DNA from: Paludibacteraceae bacterium
GTDB lineage: Bacteria > Bacteroidota > Bacteroidia > Bacteroidales > Paludibacteraceae
Assembly: GCA_017960065.1 (NCBI GenBank)
Contig: JAGCZK010000210.1
Span: 1 to 13,765, forward strand
Direction: 5' to 3'
DNA: 13,765 nt
The notes under the pieces are model-generated. The model was not told the origin of the DNA. It saw only the letters and a list, made by a program, of their open reading frames with translations, and did not search any database. The position numbers and the translations under genes are program-made. How positions within the stretch are numbered: position 1 is the first letter of the stretch; every line of letters begins with the position of its first letter. Shown piece by piece: positions 1 through 6,531 of this stretch.

Positions 1-252
1 GCCGTAGTCGAATGTGCCATCACCGCCGTACCCGACCCCATTCGCGGCCAGGTGGTGAAGGCTACCATTGTGCTGCACGACGACTTCAAGCCCAAAGCCG
101 GACCCGATCTGGTCAAAGAGCTGCAAGACTATGTGAAACAAGTGACCGCCCCGTACAAATACCCGCGTGTGGTCGAATTTGTCGATGAATTGCCCAAAAC
201 CATCAGCGGCAAGATTCGCCGGGGCGAGATTCGCGAAAAAGACCAAAAGTAA
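1..252 (+). CDS. AMP-forming acyl-CoA ligase, C-terminal end (partial)
   Basis: The reading frame is open from the first base of the window, so the gene starts upstream; 83 residues remain. They match the C-terminal lid subdomain of the ANL superfamily (acyl-/acetyl-CoA synthetases). It starts with the VPDPIRGQVVKA segment typical of this subdomain, continues through TAPYKYPR, and ends with the A10 motif PKTISGKIRR. The Lys in SGK is the one that catalyses adenylate formation in this family. The TAPYKYPR-VEFVDELPKT wording resembles medium-chain acyl-CoA ligases (ACSM-like) more than acetyl-CoA synthetase, but acyl specificity cannot be decided from this end. The stop lies 9 nt before proB, so the two may be co-transcribed, although no functional link is obvious. 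Confidence 0.9.
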   Translation, partial: AVVECAITAVPDPIRGQVVKATIVLHDDFKPKAGPDLVKELQDYVKQVTAPYKYPRVVEFVDELPKTISGKIRRGEIREKDQK

Positions 253-261
253 TACGTCGAT

Positions 262-1341
262 ATGGCAAAGTTCAAACGCATCGTAGTGAAAATCGGCAGC
301 AATGTGCTGACCCGCGCCGACGGCACGCTCGATACCGACCGGATGCAGTCGCTGGTGGGCCAGGTGGCCGAGCTGCACCGCCAGGGCATGGAAATCATCT
401 TGGTATCGTCGGGAGCGGTTGCTTCGGGCCGTAGCGAAATGCGTTTGCAGAAAAAACTCGACCCGGTGGCCGCCCGCCAGCTGTTTTCGGCGGTAGGCCA
501 GGCCAAACTCATCAACCGCTACTACGAAATGTTCGCCCAGCACGGCATGACCTGCGGGCAGGTGCTCACCACCAAAGAGAATTTTGGCACGCGCACCCAC
601 TACCTCACCCAAAAAGACTGCATTGCCGTGATGCTCGACAACGGCGTAGTGCCCATCGTCAACGAAAACGACACCATTTCGGTCACCGAGCTGATGTTTA
701 CCGACAACGACGAACTTTCGGGGCTGCTGGCCACCATGACCCAGGCCGAGGCGCTCATCATTCTGAGCAACATCGACGGCATCTACAACGGCGACCCCGC
801 CAACCCCAACTCGCAAGTCATTGAGCGCATCGAGCCCAAGCTCAACCTCAGCAAATACATCCAAACCGGCAAATCGTCGTTCGGCCGCGGAGGCATGCTC
901 ACCAAGTGCAACATTGCCCGCAAGGTGGCCGAAGAGGGCATTACGGTGATGATCGCCAACGGTAAGCGCGACGGCATTCTGCTCGACCTTACGGCCGAAA
1001 CGAGCCGCCTGCCGCACACCACCTTCATCGCCAACGCCAAGGAGGCTTCGGGCGTGAAGAAATGGATTGCGCACAGCGAGAGTTTTGCCAAGGGCCGCAT
1101 CTGCATCAACCAAGGGGCGGCCGACGCCCTGACGGGCGAAAAGGCCACTTCGGTGCTGTTCATCGGCATCACGGCCATCGAAGGACATTTCGACAAGGGC
1201 GAAATTGTGAAGATTGTGGCGCCCGACGGCCGCGAACTGGGTGTGGGCAAGGCCGCCTACGACAGCGAAAAGGCCCAAAGCCTCATCGGCAAAAAGGGCC
1301 TGCGTCCGATGGTCCACTACGACTACCTGTATCTCGACTGA
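262..1341 (+). CDS. proB: Glutamate 5-kinase ProB
   Basis: First step of proline synthesis: ATP-dependent phosphorylation of L-glutamate to gamma-glutamyl phosphate, in the cytoplasm. The 359 residues are close to E. coli ProB (367). The N-terminal amino-acid-kinase domain (about 5-255) has VVKIGSN with Lys10, VSSGAVASGR (48-57), NENDTIS (134-140), TDNDELSGLLA (147-157), SNIDGIYNGDP (169-179) and FGRGGMLTK (207-215). Residues about 276-355 form the C-terminal PUA domain typical of full-length ProB. The start at 262 gives the canonical beginning MAKFKRIVVKIGSN, with no Shine-Dalgarno sequence. No hairpin terminator follows the stop, only T-rich sequence, so some read-through into the lipoprotein array is possible. 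Its usual partner proA is not adjacent: it lies at 6532, beyond six lipoprotein genes. Confidence 0.97.
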   Translation: MAKFKRIVVKIGSNVLTRADGTLDTDRMQSLVGQVAELHRQGMEIILVSSGAVASGRSEMRLQKKLDPVAARQLFSAVGQAKLINRYYEMFAQHGMTCGQVLTTKENFGTRTHYLTQKDCIAVMLDNGVVPIVNENDTISVTELMFTDNDELSGLLATMTQAEALIILSNIDGIYNGDPANPNSQVIERIEPKLNLSKYIQTGKSSFGRGGMLTKCNIARKVAEEGITVMIANGKRDGILLDLTAETSRLPHTTFIANAKEASGVKKWIAHSESFAKGRICINQGAADALTGEKATSVLFIGITAIEGHFDKGEIVKIVAPDGRELGVGKAAYDSEKAQSLIGKKGLRPMVHYDYLYLD

Positions 1342-1370
1342 AACTTCGCCGGCACAGCTTTTTTTTATCA

Positions 1371-1546
1371 TTTTTTGTTAATTTTTGTTTACATTTTGGT
1401 AAAATGTTCTATCTTTGCACGTATTTAAAATCTAATTCATTCATCATCATGAAACATTTAACAAAATTTCTGGCGCTTGGCGCTTTTTGCACCCTGCTTG
1501 CAGGCTTGACCTCGTGCAACGAAGAGCCCGAGTACGCCCAAACCGT
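1371..1546 (+). repeat. Direct repeat, copy 1: promoter, leader and signal-peptide segment
   Basis: This 176-nt segment is repeated in the same orientation at 4710-4885 with 171 identical positions by hand alignment. It covers the promoter, the 5' leader and the first 33 codons of lipoprotein gene A1. Similarity drops abruptly after the codons for AQTV. Confidence 0.9.
1384..1417 (+). promoter_or_regulatory. Promoter of lipoprotein array (A1-B1-A2-B2), with internal palindrome
   Basis: TATCTTTG at 1410-1417 matches the Bacteroidota -7 consensus TAnnTTTG, 31 nt before the A1 start codon. A TTTG at 1384-1387, 22 nt upstream, can serve as the -33 element. Between them lies a perfect inverted repeat, ACATTTT-ggt-AAAATGT (1391-1407), which could be an operator. 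The whole arrangement recurs unchanged at 4723-4756. Confidence 0.75.
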
Positions 1547-2276
1547 ACTCACGGCACCCCAGAAGGGCACCGTTATGCTCGCAGTTGGCGACACCTACTC
1601 CTTGGTGACCATCGCCTCTGAAAAGAACAACATGACCTGGACCTCCGACAAGGAAGACGTGGCCACCGTATCGGCCGAAGGCCTGATTACCGCCGTCGGC
1701 AAGGGCAAAGCCGTCATCAGCGCCCAGTTGGGCGGCGAAACAGTTGCCTCCCTCAACGTGCAAGTCTTCAAAAGCAACTGTTTTGTCGTTTTGGAAAAAG
1801 GCAAAGTTGTCGGCACGCTGCCGCTTGACTCCTGCATCGACGCTTGGTACCTCCACCGGCGACTGAGCGAAACCAAGGGCGAATACTACCATGTGTTGCA
1901 GCCCTATTCCAAGACCCTGGCCTCCAACGGATGGGGCAACTTGTCGTACAAAGAAACCGAAGCCGGTATCAAGTTGGAGATTCCCTTGCTTTTGGAACAC
2001 AATCTCCAAGACATGGACGATTACACGCCTTTGAAAGCCGGTACTTACAGCATCATGACCGGATGGGATTTCGACTTCATATACAGATACACCGAAATGG
2101 ACCACAACGACACCTGGACCTATGCCTGGCCATACGACGGGACCAGCCCCAAAATTCCGTTCGAACTGAAAAAAGACGGCAGCACCTACTCCTTCTCCTA
2201 CAGCGGCACAGACGAGTTTGGCCGGAGCATCTTCTTCTCCTACAAAGGAAAAATTGTTGGACAATACTGGGATTAA
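1449..2276 (+). CDS. Type A Big_2-domain lipoprotein, copy 1 (A1)
   Basis: A 275-residue lipoprotein of unknown function. A signal peptide ends in the lipobox LTSC (Cys23). The following N-E-E-P-E resembles the acidic lipoprotein export signals that direct Bacteroidota lipoproteins to the cell surface. Residues about 32-107 form one bacterial Ig-like fold (Big_2), with the hallmarks MTWTSDKEDVATVSAEGLITAV and GKGKAVI. The remaining ~165 residues are a C-terminal domain I do not recognise. Features shared with A2 and A3 are DSC-x-DAW (127-133), a Tyr/His-containing YYHVL stretch, KAGTY, a DFD-x-x-Y patch and a final GR...Y-x-GKI. The frame is open further upstream (to about 1062) inside proB, but 1449 gives the signal peptide and follows the promoter. 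The gene is 12 nt upstream of B1, its presumed partner. Confidence 0.85.
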   Translation: MKHLTKFLALGAFCTLLAGLTSCNEEPEYAQTVLTAPQKGTVMLAVGDTYSLVTIASEKNNMTWTSDKEDVATVSAEGLITAVGKGKAVISAQLGGETVASLNVQVFKSNCFVVLEKGKVVGTLPLDSCIDAWYLHRRLSETKGEYYHVLQPYSKTLASNGWGNLSYKETEAGIKLEIPLLLEHNLQDMDDYTPLKAGTYSIMTGWDFDFIYRYTEMDHNDTWTYAWPYDGTSPKIPFELKKDGSTYSFSYSGTDEFGRSIFFSYKGKIVGQYWD

Positions 2277-2288
2277 ACACTTTACGAC

Positions 2289-3032
2289 ATGAAAAAACTG
2301 CTTTACTTCACCTCTTTGATGCTTGGCCTGGCACTCACCGCCTGCCAAGAAGAGCCGGTTTCGGGTACCACCGTGTTGTCGTCTGAAAAGACCGTAGCGG
2401 TAGCCCAAGGGCAAAGCCTGCAACTGCAAACCACCACTCCCGCCGACTTTGCCGGCAACAGCCTCGTTTGGTTCTCGCTCGACGAAGAAACCACCACGGT
2501 TCAAAACGGCGTAGTCACCGGCGTCAAGCCGGGCTACACCACGGTAATCGCCACCAAAGACGCCAAGACCGTGGCCTCGTACCAAGTTACGGTGTACAAC
2601 AAAAAACAATACATGGCAATCGACGGCGTCCTCTACCCGATTCTCTTTATGGCACGCTACTCCGGCATGGGGGACTACCTTTATTTCATCGCCGAAGAGA
2701 ATCTGACGGCAGAAGACCTGAATTACTCTTGGGATGGTTGGAAAATGGTGGACATAGACCTTTACGGCACAGCCGCCACCACCTTGGACGAAGAATTCGA
2801 CCTGAGCACCGGCAGCCTTGGAGACAACCTTCGCATGTACACCTATTTCGACCAAATGAGTACCTACGGATATGGCGACGATTTCGAAAGCGGCACGTTC
2901 CTTCTGTCGCAGAACGATGCGAACAACTGCTCCATCCGGATAAAAGGAACCTACTATGACCGCAACAACGGCGACACCCATACGATTGACCTCTACTACG
3001 ACGGGAAGCCGGACTACAATGAAGTTTATTAA
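2289..3032 (+). CDS. Type B Big_2-domain lipoprotein, copy 1 (B1)
   Basis: A 247-residue lipoprotein of unknown function. The signal peptide has the lipobox LTAC (Cys19) followed by Q-E-E-P, a likely surface-export signal. Residues about 28-103 are a Big_2-like Ig domain. It starts TTVLSSEKTVAVAQGQSLQLQT, with the B-type signature PADFAGNSLVW and GVVTGVKPGYTTVIA. The remaining ~145 residues are Tyr/Asp-rich with alternating beta-strand patterns, and end IDLYYDGKPDY. This tail is conserved in B2 (ELHYNGTPEY) and B3 (TIIYTGGLDF). The gene is spaced 12 nt after A1 and 20 nt before A2, so it is in the same transcript. Type B proteins look like distant paralogues of type A (same Ig-plus-beta-domain plan) but form a distinct group. 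Confidence 0.82.
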   Translation: MKKLLYFTSLMLGLALTACQEEPVSGTTVLSSEKTVAVAQGQSLQLQTTTPADFAGNSLVWFSLDEETTTVQNGVVTGVKPGYTTVIATKDAKTVASYQVTVYNKKQYMAIDGVLYPILFMARYSGMGDYLYFIAEENLTAEDLNYSWDGWKMVDIDLYGTAATTLDEEFDLSTGSLGDNLRMYTYFDQMSTYGYGDDFESGTFLLSQNDANNCSIRIKGTYYDRNNGDTHTIDLYYDGKPDYNEVY

Positions 3033-3052
3033 TCACGAAAGGAACAACAACC

Positions 3053-3868
3053 ATGAATAAAGCATTTAAATTGGGGGCCATTGGCCTGCTTTGCGGCCTG
3101 CTGGGCGCACTGACGGCCTGCAACGAAGAGCCCGAGTACGCACAAAGCGTAGTCAAAACAATCGACAAAAACGGCATTGTGCTGGTTGCCGGCGAAACCT
3201 ATTCGGCCGCAGTTGCCGGGGGCGAAAACCTGACCTGGACTTCCGACAAGGAAGCGGTGGCCGCCGTGTCGGCCGAAGGCTTGGTTACGGCCGTTGGTCC
3301 AGGCAAGGCCACCATCAAGGCCTTGAACGGCGAAACCGAAGTCCTTTCGGTCAAAGTCCAGGTATTGGCCAAGAGCAGTTTCACCCTGTTCGAAAACGGG
3401 AAGGTGCTGCTGTCCGTTGCCATCGACTCCTGCATGGATGCCTGGTATGACATCGACCAATACGATGGAGACGACTACTATGTGATGCACAACCTGCTCT
3501 TTTACACCAAAACGATTTCGAGCGACGGGGCAGGATGGGTGATTTTTCCTGACAATGACGGAAAAACCGTTGGCGCGGTCGTCGAAATTCCGCTGTCTTT
3601 CGTACAACCGTTTTACGGAGAATACCCGGGTCTGCCGGCAGGCCAGTACAGAATTCAGCATGATAGTTATGACTTCGATTACAAATTCGTCAATGCCAAC
3701 GACGTGGAAGGAAATTGGGATTGGGTATACGCCTACTGGAACTACTCAACCAATTACTATCTGGATTTGCAGAAGACCGGAGACAACTACTCCGTAAAAT
3801 ATACCGGCGTGGACGATTACAAACGCCAATGGCAACTCCTATACTCCGGAAAAATGACAGAACAATAG
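3053..3868 (+). CDS. Type A Big_2-domain lipoprotein, copy 2 (A2)
   Basis: A 271-residue paralogue of A1 and A3. Its signal peptide differs in sequence from theirs (it starts MNKAFKLG), but it ends in LTAC (Cys23) followed by the same NEEPEYAQ. The Ig-like domain keeps LTWTSDKEAVAAVSAEGLVTAV and GPGKATI. The C-terminal domain keeps DSCMDAWY, the hydrophobic Tyr-rich segment, PAGQY, DFDYKF and a final YSGKM. It lies inside the four-gene unit, 20 nt after B1 and 15 nt before B2, with no promoter of its own that I can see. The different signal peptide shows that the near-identity of A1 and A3 at their 5' ends is not simply family conservation. Function unknown. Confidence 0.83.
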   Translation: MNKAFKLGAIGLLCGLLGALTACNEEPEYAQSVVKTIDKNGIVLVAGETYSAAVAGGENLTWTSDKEAVAAVSAEGLVTAVGPGKATIKALNGETEVLSVKVQVLAKSSFTLFENGKVLLSVAIDSCMDAWYDIDQYDGDDYYVMHNLLFYTKTISSDGAGWVIFPDNDGKTVGAVVEIPLSFVQPFYGEYPGLPAGQYRIQHDSYDFDYKFVNANDVEGNWDWVYAYWNYSTNYYLDLQKTGDNYSVKYTGVDDYKRQWQLLYSGKMTEQ

Positions 3869-3883
3869 ACTAATTCTACCAAC

Positions 3884-4657
3884 ATGAAACACTTCAACAT
3901 CCTCAATACATTGGCCTTCGGACTGCTGCTCGGCGCCCTGACGGCCTGCGAAGAGAAGGCTCCCATCGTGGGCACCGCTTCCATTTCGGACAAAACCGAA
4001 GTCTCTGTTGCCCAAGGCAAGACCTTGCAACTGCAAACCAACACCCCCGCCGACTTTGCCGGCGACAGCTTGGTTTGGATATCGGTCGACGATGCCATCG
4101 CCACCGTGGACAAGGGCGGCATCGTTACCGGCATTGCCCCGGGCTCGACCCAAGTCCTCGCCACCAAGGGGGAAAGGACCTTGGCCTGCTATACCGTATG
4201 GGTGTACAACAGCAAAAAATACTTCAAAGTAAACGGTGTGGCCCATCCCATCATCGAGGTTTCGCGCAACACAGATAACAGCTCGTATTATGAACTGTGC
4301 TTCGCAGACCAAGAAATTCCCGACGGACAGCCTTACTACCTTTACAATTACGGAAAGCCCGCCTTGTATTTTTACGTCAAACAATCGCTCCCCGACGAGG
4401 TGGACATCGATTTTGCCAATTACGGCGGCAACGACAACGATGTCTATGTTTACCTTTATCAAGAAAAAGGATATGCCTTTGCCGACATCTACGATCAAAA
4501 CGGCGGAGGCTGCTCGTTCAAGCTGACGGACAACGGATATCAGTATGAATTCACCATTGACACCAAGATGACCGTCTTCAACGAAACCACCGGCGAAATC
4601 GTAGTCGTGGAACTCCATTACAACGGCACGCCCGAATACGAAAAAGATTGGTGGTAA
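3884..4657 (+). CDS. Type B Big_2-domain lipoprotein, copy 2 (B2)
   Basis: A 257-residue paralogue of B1 and B3. The lipobox is LTAC (Cys22), followed by EEK. The Ig-like domain carries EVSVAQGKTLQLQTNTPADFAGDSLVW in B-family style, GGIVTGIAPGSTQVLATKG and the strand YTVWVYNSKKYFKVNG. The C-terminal domain has alternating Tyr/Asp/Asn-rich strands and ends VVELHYNGTPEYEKDWW. It is the last gene of the first unit: a strong terminator begins 16 nt after its stop. It follows A2 by 15 nt, repeating the A-then-B order. Function unknown; membership of the paired array and a surface location are inferred. Confidence 0.82.
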   Translation: MKHFNILNTLAFGLLLGALTACEEKAPIVGTASISDKTEVSVAQGKTLQLQTNTPADFAGDSLVWISVDDAIATVDKGGIVTGIAPGSTQVLATKGERTLACYTVWVYNSKKYFKVNGVAHPIIEVSRNTDNSSYYELCFADQEIPDGQPYYLYNYGKPALYFYVKQSLPDEVDIDFANYGGNDNDVYVYLYQEKGYAFADIYDQNGGGCSFKLTDNGYQYEFTIDTKMTVFNETTGEIVVVELHYNGTPEYEKDWW

Positions 4658-4672
4658 TCCACCCCTTCCCTT

Positions 4673-4715
4673 AAAGAAAACCCGCAGGCAATCACGCTTG
4701 CGGGTTTTCTTTTTT
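4673..4715 (+). terminator. Intrinsic terminator after B2
   Basis: A 17-bp stem (4673-4689 with 4696-4712, one G-U pair) around the loop AATCAC contains AAAACCCGC/GCGGGTTTT and runs into a T-tract. The T-tract merges directly with the second copy of the array promoter, so one unit ends where the next begins. Confidence 0.92.
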
Positions 4716-4885
4716 GTTAATTTTTGTTTACATTTTGGTAAAATGTTCTATCTTTGCATGTATTTATAATATAATTCATTCATCATCATGAAACATTTAA
4801 CAAAATTTCTGGCGCTTGGCGCTTTTTGCACCCTGCTTGCAGGCTTGACCTCGTGCAACGAAGAGCCGGAGTACGCCCAAACAGT
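4710..4885 (+). repeat. Direct repeat, copy 2: promoter, leader and signal-peptide segment
   Basis: Second copy of the 176-nt segment at 1371-1546, with five differences: three in the leader between the -7 element and the start codon, and two near the end in the codons after the lipobox. The left edge coincides with the T-tract of the B2 terminator. Homologous recombination between the copies would delete A1-B1-A2-B2. Confidence 0.9.
4723..4756 (+). promoter_or_regulatory. Promoter of second lipoprotein unit (A3-B3), with internal palindrome
   Basis: TATCTTTG at 4749-4756, a TTTG at 4723-4726 and the palindrome ACATTTT-ggt-AAAATGT at 4730-4746 reproduce the A1 promoter exactly, at the same 31-nt distance from the start codon. 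Both units are therefore likely to be controlled together. Confidence 0.75.
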
Positions 4886-5612
4886 TATCGAGGATTTTGG
4901 TAAAAAAGACCTTACCGCTCTTACCATTGGAGAAACATTTTCGCCCGTACTTTCAAGCGATGAAAAAACAGGGCTCACTTGGACCTCGGCCGACGAATCC
5001 ATTGCCAGTGTAAGTGCCGAAGGTGTCATTACTGGTGTTGCTAAAGGCAAAACCACCATTACGGCTAAAGATACCAACGGCAACTCCATCGCCGAAATCA
5101 AGGTTATTGTACTTAACAACCAGTTTATTCTTGCCGAAAACGGCAAGCAGATTTCCTCCTTCAGTCTTGACTCTTGCATGGACGCTTGGACACTAAAAGA
5201 AGAAACCGGTCTAGAAACGGGAAATTTCTACCATGTACTGATGTGCTACAGCAAAAGCATTTCGAGCAATGGCCATGGTTGGTTCTTATATCCTGCTGAA
5301 GAAAGTGGATTCGCATGCGAAATTCCGCTTCTTATAGAACACGCTCTTTCAGATGAATATATTCCAATTAAAGCTGGCACCTACAAAATAGACCTCGATT
5401 GGGATTTTGACTACAAATACATGAATACCGAATACGAATATGATGATGATTGGATTTATCTGTTTCAAGGAAGTTGGTACCAAAAATTCATGATCGACAT
5501 CAAAAAAAGCGGTGAGAAATACTCTTTCAAGTTAACAGGAAAGGATGTTTATGGCCGCGACTGGTTCCTTGCCTACAATGGTAAAATTTTCGGACAATAT
5601 TCTGGTTATTAA
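4788..5612 (+). CDS. Type A Big_2-domain lipoprotein, copy 3 (A3)
   Basis: A 274-residue paralogue of A1 and A2. Its first 33 residues, including the signal peptide, lipobox LTSC (Cys23) and NEEPEYAQTV, are identical to A1 and nearly so in DNA. The mature part then diverges sharply. The Ig-like domain shows LTWTSADESIASVSAEGVITGV and AKGKTTI. The C-terminal domain has FSLDSCMDAW, FYHVLMCYSKSISSNG, KAGTYKI, DFDYKY and a final AYNGKIFGQY. The body uses noticeably more A/T-ending codons than A1-B2, so it may have a separate history from its own 5' end. It is expressed from its own promoter copy, with B3 starting 18 nt downstream. Function unknown. Confidence 0.84.
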   Translation: MKHLTKFLALGAFCTLLAGLTSCNEEPEYAQTVIEDFGKKDLTALTIGETFSPVLSSDEKTGLTWTSADESIASVSAEGVITGVAKGKTTITAKDTNGNSIAEIKVIVLNNQFILAENGKQISSFSLDSCMDAWTLKEETGLETGNFYHVLMCYSKSISSNGHGWFLYPAEESGFACEIPLLIEHALSDEYIPIKAGTYKIDLDWDFDYKYMNTEYEYDDDWIYLFQGSWYQKFMIDIKKSGEKYSFKLTGKDVYGRDWFLAYNGKIFGQYSGY

Positions 5613-5630
5613 ATTTAATTCGCACCCATT

Positions 5631-6395
5631 ATGAAACATCTATATTTACACTTACCCATCTTGTTTATTGTATTAGCACTGACGGCCTGCAAAGAAGACG
5701 AACCTGTATATGGAACCACCGTCTTATCGTCGATACAGGAAGTGTCAATACAAGAAGGCAAAACTATTACTTTGCAAACCAACAATCCGCAAGATTTTGC
5801 CGGAGATGATCTTGTATGGTTCTCATCAGACGAATCAGTCGCTACTGTAGAAAGCGGTATTGTGACCGGCCTAAAAGCAGGTTCTACCACAGTTTTTGTA
5901 ACCCGAGGCAACAAAAAACTGAAACAATATACTGTATGGGTATTCAACAGCAAAAAGTTCATGAATATCGATGGTAAAAAATACCCCATCACATACGTGA
6001 ACTTGAACACCACCAACGCAGATCACGGTTTTTATGAAATACTATTCTGTACAAGAGAGGTCCCAGACTACAAACCCCAATATGCTTATGCTGCAGATGT
6101 TCCAAGTATCCTCCTTTATTTTTCACAGACAATGATGTTCGAAGAGATAGATTTTTCGGTAACACCTAGCACGGACTACGACAATTTGCACATGGAAGTT
6201 CACAATTATGCAGGAATCCAAACTTTACTAGAAGGAAGTTATTTTGAAGAAGGCTCTTTTGCCTTCTTGCCCAGCGGTTCGGGTTGGGACTTTTCATTAA
6301 ATGTCGACTGTATGTTATACGACAGCAACACTGGAGAACAAAAGCCCTTAACAATCATTTACACAGGAGGTCTTGACTTCCATGGAGATTGGTAA
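5631..6395 (+). CDS. Type B Big_2-domain lipoprotein, copy 3 (B3)
   Basis: A 254-residue paralogue of B1 and B2. The lipobox is LTAC (Cys20), followed by K-E-D-E-P, close to the acidic surface-export signals described in Bacteroidota. The Ig-like domain has TTVLSSIQEVSIQEGKTITLQT, PQDFAGDDLVW, GIVTGLKAGSTTVFVT and the strand YTVWVFNSKKFMNIDGKKYPI. The C-terminal domain ends KPLTIIYTGGLDFHGDW. Codons are AT-rich, as in A3, suggesting that the third pair moved or evolved as a unit. It is the last gene before a perfect terminator hairpin at 6421. Function unknown. Confidence 0.83.
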   Translation: MKHLYLHLPILFIVLALTACKEDEPVYGTTVLSSIQEVSIQEGKTITLQTNNPQDFAGDDLVWFSSDESVATVESGIVTGLKAGSTTVFVTRGNKKLKQYTVWVFNSKKFMNIDGKKYPITYVNLNTTNADHGFYEILFCTREVPDYKPQYAYAADVPSILLYFSQTMMFEEIDFSVTPSTDYDNLHMEVHNYAGIQTLLEGSYFEEGSFAFLPSGSGWDFSLNVDCMLYDSNTGEQKPLTIIYTGGLDFHGDW

Positions 6396-6420
6396 AATAA
6401 AATCTCTCCGAGAGAACAAA

Positions 6421-6459
6421 AGAAAACCCGCTGTCTGCTCGACAGCGGGTTTTCTTTTG
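6421..6459 (+). terminator. Intrinsic terminator after B3
   Basis: A perfect 15-bp stem (6421-6435 with 6441-6455) around the loop TGCTC, with AGAAAACCCGC on the left arm, is followed by a T-rich tail. It closes the second lipoprotein unit and separates it from proA. Confidence 0.94.
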
Positions 6460-6476
6460 CCCAAGCATCGGCACAC

Positions 6477-6507
6477 TTGCTTGTTTGCCCTTATTTTTTT
6501 ATCTTTG
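6477..6507 (+). promoter_or_regulatory. Promoter of proA-antiporter unit
   Basis: TATCTTTG at 6500-6507 matches the Bacteroidota -7 consensus, with TTG at 6477-6479 placed 20 nt upstream as the -33 element. It lies just after the terminator and 24 nt before the proA start, so proA has its own promoter. Confidence 0.7.
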
Positions 6508-6531
6508 CAAAAACAAAAACACCATCGCCCT

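Noticed and set aside
1062..1448. N-terminal extension of A1 into proB
   Set aside because: It overlaps the proB reading frame and the promoter; the lipoprotein signal peptide begins at 1449.
1458..2981. Long antisense open frame (507 codons) opposite the A1/B1 genes
   Set aside because: Val/Gly-rich low-quality translation with no recognisable domain, lying opposite two genes with clear signal peptides and Ig domains. It results from the GC-rich codon pattern of the sense strand.
1371..6395. Diversity-generating retroelement or invertible promoter system for the lipoprotein array
   Set aside because: No reverse transcriptase, template repeat or recombinase is visible, and the duplicated promoter segments are in direct orientation, so they predict deletion or conversion and not inversion.
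6373..6531. N-terminal extension of proA
   Set aside because: The extension would translate through the B3 terminator hairpin and the TATCTTTG promoter element; normal ProA proteins start near the 6532 methionine.
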